From Cephalothrix simula (taxonomy: Eukaryota; Nemertea; Palaeonemertea; Archinemertea; Cephalotrichidae), in NCBI GenBank assembly GCA_035591015.1, contig JAXIUW010052229.1, positions 1 to 11,848 on the forward strand: 11,848 nt of DNA, in the 5' to 3' direction. The number at the start of each line of letters is the position of its first letter. Position 1 is the first letter of the stretch. Made by a program: the position numbers and the translations under genes. Below are positions 9,201-11,848 of the stretch, in pieces. Below the pieces are notes generated by a model. That model saw nothing but the letters and a program-made list of their open reading frames with translations, did no database searches and was not told the DNA's origin.

Positions 9201-11237
9201 GTGCATCATCGTAAATACCCCAGCAAAATGTTCAAGCACCTCCTTTTCCTCTTTTGTCCGGACAGTTTGTACGACGGCGGGACGAACAACAGCCTGTCCT
9301 GTAGCAGTTGTGTTAATCGTGTAAATATCAAGAGCTTGGAGAGCATATTTTACAAGGCGAACAAAGACAAGGGTCTCTTTAGTTGTAAACTGCTTGTTTT
9401 GTACCATTGCAGCGTCAACGTTAGGTGACTTGCATGACGCCGCTCCCCATGTTATCGTTTTGACACCACACACTAATGTTTTCACCAAACTTCGGCAGTC
9501 TACAACAGAGTAATTCGGAGGCTGGCCAATCGATGCACCAATCTTCATGGATTTATCTTTATCACCTTTTTCTTTATCGATGGAAAAAACTGGCATTTTA
9601 AGATCATCTTTTGATTCGGGTGTTTGTGATCCAGAAGTTGAGGGAACAGCAGGCGTTACTGGTGTAGATGAAGATGAAGATCCTGCAGATGTCGAAGAAG
9701 CTGCTCCAGCCTTTGATTCAGAATTACTTTTGGAATCACTCTTTTCAGTTTTTGTTTCGCTTGGCTGACTTTTGCTTGTGCTCGGATTTTCTGGCTTACA
9801 TCTTTGAAGAATTATTGGTAACTGCAACTCCGCTATTGATTTAAACTTCAAAACAAATACTTCAAGCATGCGCATGAGAAGATCACGACCATTTCCGTTT
9901 TCTTGGTCACTTTTAGCACGAATACACTCAACAAGATTTAGCAGCAATTTACACGACATTGTTTGGATGCTGCTTGGTAACGATTCATCATGAACATTCT
10001 TAGCAAACAAGTTAACAGCAAGGGCTAGGTGATTTAAAGGTAATGAAGCTCTAACGTGATGCACTAGGTCAGCTAGTGTACTGTACGCTAAAGGTCGTAA
10101 CGACTCATAAGTCGTCCAACCAGACCCAATCAAAACTGTTTCGTCAAATAATCGATCAATGTACGGAACGAAACGATTTCTGAGATCAGTTGCAAGAATA
10201 TGTCGAGCAGCAATAAGTAATTCCTTTCTTAAATGAGCTGCTTCGGGAGGACACAACTGCAGCAATCCCAGCATGCCTTTCACCATCTGCTGCGCATGCG
10301 TGTTGACTGTTTCTTGATAAATTCTGATGATGTATGCCAAAAATGAGAGTGTTTTGATTTGAGCGGCGATGAAGTCAACGAATACTTCTTTATTGAAATT
10401 TACGTTACTCCGCTGCTGGGGAGTTGGTTGAAGCACGATTGTGTTCATAATAAGAGGTATAAATTCGGCTACATCATTGTGCACATTTTGTTTATATAAC
10501 TGATACATTAGTACAACAATGATTGGAAGTTCAGCTAAGACTTTTAGTGACTGAATAGCTTTAGGAATAATATTATAAGTGATAGGTTGGTTGTCTTGGT
10601 TCTTCTTTTCAGTGGTAATTGTTGTAACGGTAAAAATGTCCTGAAGCATTAGCTCAACGCGAATTTCACTAACATCTTTAACCTTGATCTGTGCACGTGG
10701 TTCAAAAATTTTCTGTAAATGATTCGGCAGTTCTTTGTAAATCGTTTTTACGAATTGTAAAAAGTTCTGAATCTCAGGGTTCATTTGAGGACGATAATAC
10801 TTATGAAGTTCAATAATAATTCTCAAGCATACTAGCACATTTTCTTCATTTTCGATTTCTAAAAGTCTGAACATCAAACTCAGAATCTGGCGAACAAACG
10901 GTTTTAAATGGTCGTTAGTTGGAACACGGTGAATGATTTCAAGTAATAATTTTCTCAATTGCTGGCTGTTTTGTTCGCTAATAAACTGTGGATCGCCATC
11001 TTGAAGAATTTTAAGAAACACTCTCATTGCATCTGTCAAGAATTGTGGATACTGTGGTGATGCAACAATTGTTTCAAAGTTTTCGCTTAATTCCTGGGCA
11101 GCTTTCAGTTTCCTTTCAATTATGCCAGGAGTTGGATCAGCTATCAGAGCCACGTAAGACTTAAACGTGTTCATCTGTGATGTAGCTTCTTGTGGACTCA
11201 AGGGTGTTGACACCGGAGCCATCTTTATGATATTCAT
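214..11237 (-). CDS. TRRAP: TRRAP/Nipped-A/Tra1: PIKK-family pseudokinase scaffold of SAGA and NuA4/TIP60 (3' end missing from window)
   Basis: The product is the nuclear scaffold that links sequence-specific activators to the SAGA and NuA4/TIP60 histone acetyltransferase complexes; this role is known from the family. The 3,674 complete residues align in order, by eye, with remembered animal TRRAP: HEAT solenoid about 1-2650, nuclear localisation signal 2058-2073, acidic patch 2540-2575, FAT about 2690-3279, FRB-like 3382-3480, pseudokinase start from 3572. Diagnostic strings include LFVELCLTVPVRLSSLLPYL, MEPHKDILQDM, FSSAASESLARRAQATAQDP and HNTAARRLFIRGHNGKIYPY. The first ATG (11237) has A at -3. 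A second in-frame ATG at 11222 (MAPVST...) also has good context and better matches the vertebrate start (MAFVAT...), so either may be used. The frame stays open to 114, but residues 3675-3707 are intron read-through: homology stops exactly at ...AVSPQMR, where AG|GTTAGT forms a splice donor. No stop or frameshift interrupts the frame, so this looks like a working gene and not a pseudogene. Confidence 0.97.
324..524 (-). other. Start of the PI3K-like pseudokinase domain, lacking the ATP-binding lysine
   Basis: Residues 3572-3638 span from KLPGEFLLPK through RLFIRGHNGKIYPYLVVND (3619-3626 at 360-383) to SRREERV (3632-3638). Active PIKKs have a lysine at the position equivalent to YLVV, and a LRQDERV motif where this protein has SRREERV. 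Loss of the lysine is the family hallmark of TRRAP/Tra1 as an inactive kinase fold. The catalytic and activation loops and the FATC tail are encoded beyond the window and cannot be checked here. Confidence 0.85.
798..1094 (-). other. FRB-like helical region of TRRAP
   Basis: Residues 3382-3480 begin GPFRATAPMWRCSRIMHMHR and continue through LSSLEGIVDQMVWFRENW and EEVLRQIKQGLAKCY. The position, between FAT and kinase fold, and the WFRENWYEE helix correspond to the FRB segment of PIKK proteins. It is nearly identical to the remembered vertebrate sequence, in sharp contrast to the unconserved insert directly before it. Domain edges are approximate. Confidence 0.75.
1095..1394 (-). other. 100-residue Ser/Thr/Gly low-complexity insert between FAT and FRB-like regions
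   Basis: Residues 3282-3381 lie between ...KIEQRERYKS, the end of FAT, and GPFRATAPMWR. Vertebrate TRRAP joins these two conserved blocks with only a few residues. The insert is dominated by Ser, Thr, Gly and Ala, includes a five-glycine run (about 1323-1337) and contains several SP/TP-like sites (SSPAI, SPALSQ, MSPST, MSPELG). It has no stop codon, and its composition looks like a disordered coding linker and not an intron, although only a transcript can rule out an in-frame intron. A flexible, phosphorylatable loop is inferred. Confidence 0.85.
1402..3170 (-). other. FAT domain (TPR-like helical repeats)
   Basis: Roughly residues 2690-3279. Landmarks are SELYSLLREEDMLVGLWQKR, GLAYEQHGFFEQAQTTYE, CPKEMAWKVNLYRGYIAICH, SDDLSHWSDIFTWRQHHYQ, CFQKIRQQVKCYLQMAG and HACRHQNESKSRKYLAKVIW. 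This is the C-shaped helical clasp that embraces the kinase fold in PIKK proteins. Relative to human TRRAP there is a small insertion (KYIENPAS) before RQIHLGVSAITC. Borders are estimated from where the conserved strings begin and end. Confidence 0.85.
3513..3620 (-). other. Acidic patch with SUMO-consensus IKEE motif
   Basis: Residues 2540-2575 start IKEEPMDVE (IKEE at 2540-2543, bases 3609-3620), pass through an Asp/Glu-rich run including DDEIDIELP, and end in a KKDDADPK segment. IKEE fits the psi-K-x-E SUMO acceptor consensus, and human TRRAP as I remember it has VKQEP at the same place, so the motif appears conserved although the surrounding sequence is not. Actual modification in this species is inference. 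Confidence 0.6.
5019..5066 (-). other. Bipartite nuclear localisation signal
   Basis: Residues 2058-2073 form a KR ... KRAR arrangement (KR at 2058-2059, PKRAR at 2069-2073) separated by ten residues rich in Ser, Thr and Pro, followed by a Ser-rich stretch. The vertebrate protein has a similar KR...VKRFR cluster at the same point, just before the conserved KPIDKQ block. It fits import of a nuclear coactivator scaffold. Confidence 0.7.
8481..8726 (-). other. Most strongly conserved HEAT block of TRRAP
   Basis: Residues 838-919 run from MKDLFVELCLTVPVRL to the ALWRTLRNP segment. As remembered, this 82-residue block is essentially identical to vertebrate TRRAP and recognisable in yeast Tra1, far above the conservation of the surrounding solenoid. 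It marks the gene's identity beyond doubt and suggests a constrained surface or packing core within the HEAT ring. Confidence 0.8.
9513..9794 (-). other. Ser/Lys-rich disordered linker within the N-terminal HEAT region
   Basis: Residues 482-575, between LQLPIILQRCK and the conserved VVDCRSLVKTLVCGVKTITW. It begins with a Lys/Ser/Glu-rich part, passes through a Ser run (about 9670-9690), a Pro/Thr part and a Lys/Asp part. Vertebrate TRRAP has an Ala/Pro-rich linker at the same point, so the linker position is conserved but its sequence is not. Confidence 0.8.
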
Positions 11238-11269
11238 GGTTGGTATTTTTAATTTGGTTTAATGGCTCT
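11238..11269 (-). other. 5' UTR portion of the giant exon
   Basis: The 32 bases between the 3' splice site and the first ATG contain no ATG. They are A-rich and give the context AACC before the start codon. Only this part of the leader is contiguous with the coding exon; the rest must be spliced on from upstream. Confidence 0.75.
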
Positions 11270-11535
11270 CTGAAAAAAATAAAAAATAAATAATTAGGTT
11301 TTCAAAAACCAAATTCAAAGCTTCTACATGGGAAAAGTTTTACATATGATGATAAAGAAAATCGTCTAAAGCCGACCCAAAATCAACGCTTTCATATATT
11401 GAATTCCAGGGCACTTATTATTCTGTTGTATACATATATTCATAGTTATTATGGTCATATGATCTTATCATGCAGAAACATTCTGGCAGATGTCTCGATT
11501 GGATGGCCGAGTTAATAATAAAGGTGCTGAACTAA

Positions 11536-11545
11536 CCTACGTAGG
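11536..11545. promoter_or_regulatory. 10-bp perfect palindrome CCTACGTAGG
   Basis: The palindrome lies three bases from the CRE palindrome and overlaps one of the two candidate splice donors of the 5' UTR intron on the minus strand. A binding site for a dimeric factor is possible, but I do not recognise it as a named element. Confidence 0.35.
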
Positions 11546-11548
11546 GCA

Positions 11549-11556
11549 TGACGTCA
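11549..11556. promoter_or_regulatory. Perfect CRE/ATF palindrome TGACGTCA
   Basis: TGACGTCA is the full consensus site for CREB/ATF-type bZIP dimers. It sits about 310 bases upstream of the TRRAP start codon, within the GC-richer patch where the first exon and promoter are expected. A single octamer can occur by chance; its location is the main support for a regulatory role. Confidence 0.45.
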
Positions 11557-11583
11557 TAAAACCCTTCGTCATGGATAGAGCGA

Positions 11584-11751
11584 GTTAGAGTCTTACCATC
11601 GGCAGATCGCGATTGGCAGATGCCGAGTGGCTCGTCAGCGTTAAAAAAGTGGAGCGGGACTAGGAACTGCTAAAGCGCCCGAAAAGCTTAGTGCACTTCA
11701 TATGGGCTTGCAGTGGCCCCCTTCCCTCTGGGATAAAACCCCGACTCTAAC
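11584..11751. repeat. 9-bp inverted repeat GTTAGAGTC / GACTCTAAC enclosing 150 bp
   Basis: GTTAGAGTC at 11584-11592 is exactly inverted at 11743-11751. In addition, ATAAAACCC occurs twice in direct orientation (11556-11564 and 11733-11741). The arms bracket the most GC-rich and structured part of the upstream region. They could be short terminal repeats of a remnant element, but they are short enough to be coincidental. Confidence 0.35.
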
Positions 11752-11753
11752 GG

Positions 11754-11759
11754 TATATA
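11754..11759 (-). promoter_or_regulatory. TATA-like hexamer upstream of the GC-rich patch
   Basis: TATATA, read CTATATACC on the minus strand, lies at the junction between AT-rich sequence (11760-11848) and the GC-richer patch. If used for the TRRAP transcript it would place a start near 11725-11730, upstream of both candidate donors of the 5' UTR intron. TATA-like sequences are common in AT-rich DNA, so this is a weak call. The rest of 11598-11848 shows no ORF beyond short stop-limited runs. Confidence 0.25.
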
Positions 11760-11848
11760 GAAAATAGCAAAAGTCGATGACATTTCATTTCATTCCTTTT
11801 AATTTTCTATATCAATAGATATAGTGGCTAATTGAGGTGTTGATATAA

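Larger units (their letters stand above)
11270..11596 (-). other. Probable 5' UTR intron (acceptor firm, donor uncertain)
   Basis: Reading the minus strand, a CTAAT branch motif (11293-11297, branch A at 11294) is followed by an uninterrupted A/T tract rich in T and then TTTTTTTCAG ending at 11270. The branch-to-acceptor distance is 24 bases, typical for insects. Two donors are possible. GATG|GTAAGA, with the intron starting at 11596, gives 327 bases; GTAG|GTTAGT, starting at 11536, gives 267 bases and has the same GTTAGT hexamer as the donor at the far end of the gene. The AT-rich body, 11273-11480, contains no ORF of note. Confidence 0.65.
11485..11627. repeat. Imperfect 27-bp direct repeat (11485-11511 and 11601-11627)
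   Basis: Both copies share GGCAGAT, then CGATTGG or GCGATTGG, then GCCGAG, allowing small gaps. The second copy has an extra GGCAGAT inside it (11615-11621) and an ATCGCGAT palindrome (11606-11613). Such internal repetition in a compact GC-rich patch suggests a decayed mobile element or clustered factor sites; I cannot assign it to a known family. Confidence 0.45.

Noticed and set aside
127-9768. Other reading frames of 60-105 codons inside the TRRAP exon, most on the plus strand
   Set aside because: All lie within or overlap the conserved minus-strand coding sequence and show no recognisable domains; their length is expected by chance in an 11-kb exon.
114-11237. Processed pseudogene of TRRAP
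   Set aside because: The frame is intact over 3,674 codons, homology is high throughout, and splice signals flank the exon at both ends.
11480-11760. tRNA gene suggested by TGGCCGAG and TTCCCTCTGGG strings
   Set aside because: They resemble parts of tRNA-Ser, but no cloverleaf, anticodon loop or TTCGA T-loop can be assembled at proper spacing.
11702-11769. Small plus-strand ORF starting MGLQWPP
   Set aside because: Only about 22 codons, no known family, and it stops soon with or without the candidate intron.
1-11848. Novel multi-gene system, CRISPR array, phage or bacterial operon
   Set aside because: The window holds one conserved eukaryotic gene with splice sites; no repeat-spacer pattern, ribosome binding sites or additional genes are visible.

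Overview
The window is almost entirely one eukaryotic gene, read on the minus strand: an arthropod (most likely insect) orthologue of TRRAP, called Nipped-A in Drosophila and Tra1 in yeast. TRRAP is the very large pseudokinase scaffold shared by the SAGA and NuA4/TIP60 histone acetyltransferase complexes. From its start codon at 11237 the reading frame runs open for 11,024 bases to a splice donor at 213. That is 3,674 codons and two bases of the next, with no internal stop, frameshift or visible intron. The order is an N-terminal HEAT-repeat solenoid, a bipartite nuclear localisation signal, an acidic patch carrying a SUMO-type motif, the FAT domain, an FRB-like helical bundle, and the start of the PI3K-like pseudokinase domain. 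The last part of the pseudokinase and the FATC tail (roughly 280-300 residues in known TRRAPs) are missing, because the next exon lies beyond position 1.

Positions 1-213 are the 5' part of a phase-2 intron. Positions 11238-11269 are a short piece of 5' leader immediately after a textbook 3' splice site (T-rich tract, TTTCAG, CTAAT branch motif), so the gene has an intron in its 5' UTR. The upstream 5' exon has to lie in 11537-11848 or beyond. That stretch holds no convincing protein gene. It is a relatively GC-rich patch (about 11480-11760) between AT-rich flanks and contains a perfect CRE palindrome, a second 10-bp palindrome, an imperfect 27-bp direct repeat, a 9-bp inverted repeat and a TATA-like hexamer. 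It is probably the promoter and first exon, possibly with a degraded repeat element in it.

The organism is judged from protein resemblance only. The whole length aligns by eye, in order, with remembered animal TRRAP. Some N-terminal stretches resemble Drosophila Nipped-A in wording (KLKAAQELSENFE, NVLVCLRIIIELHK), while other parts are closer to vertebrate TRRAP than Drosophila is. A dipteran outside Drosophila or another insect fits, but I cannot name the species. No bacterial, viral, CRISPR or toxin content is seen. The most notable features are the extreme length of the single coding exon, a 100-residue low-complexity insertion exactly between the FAT and FRB-like regions, and the structured, unexplained 5' region.
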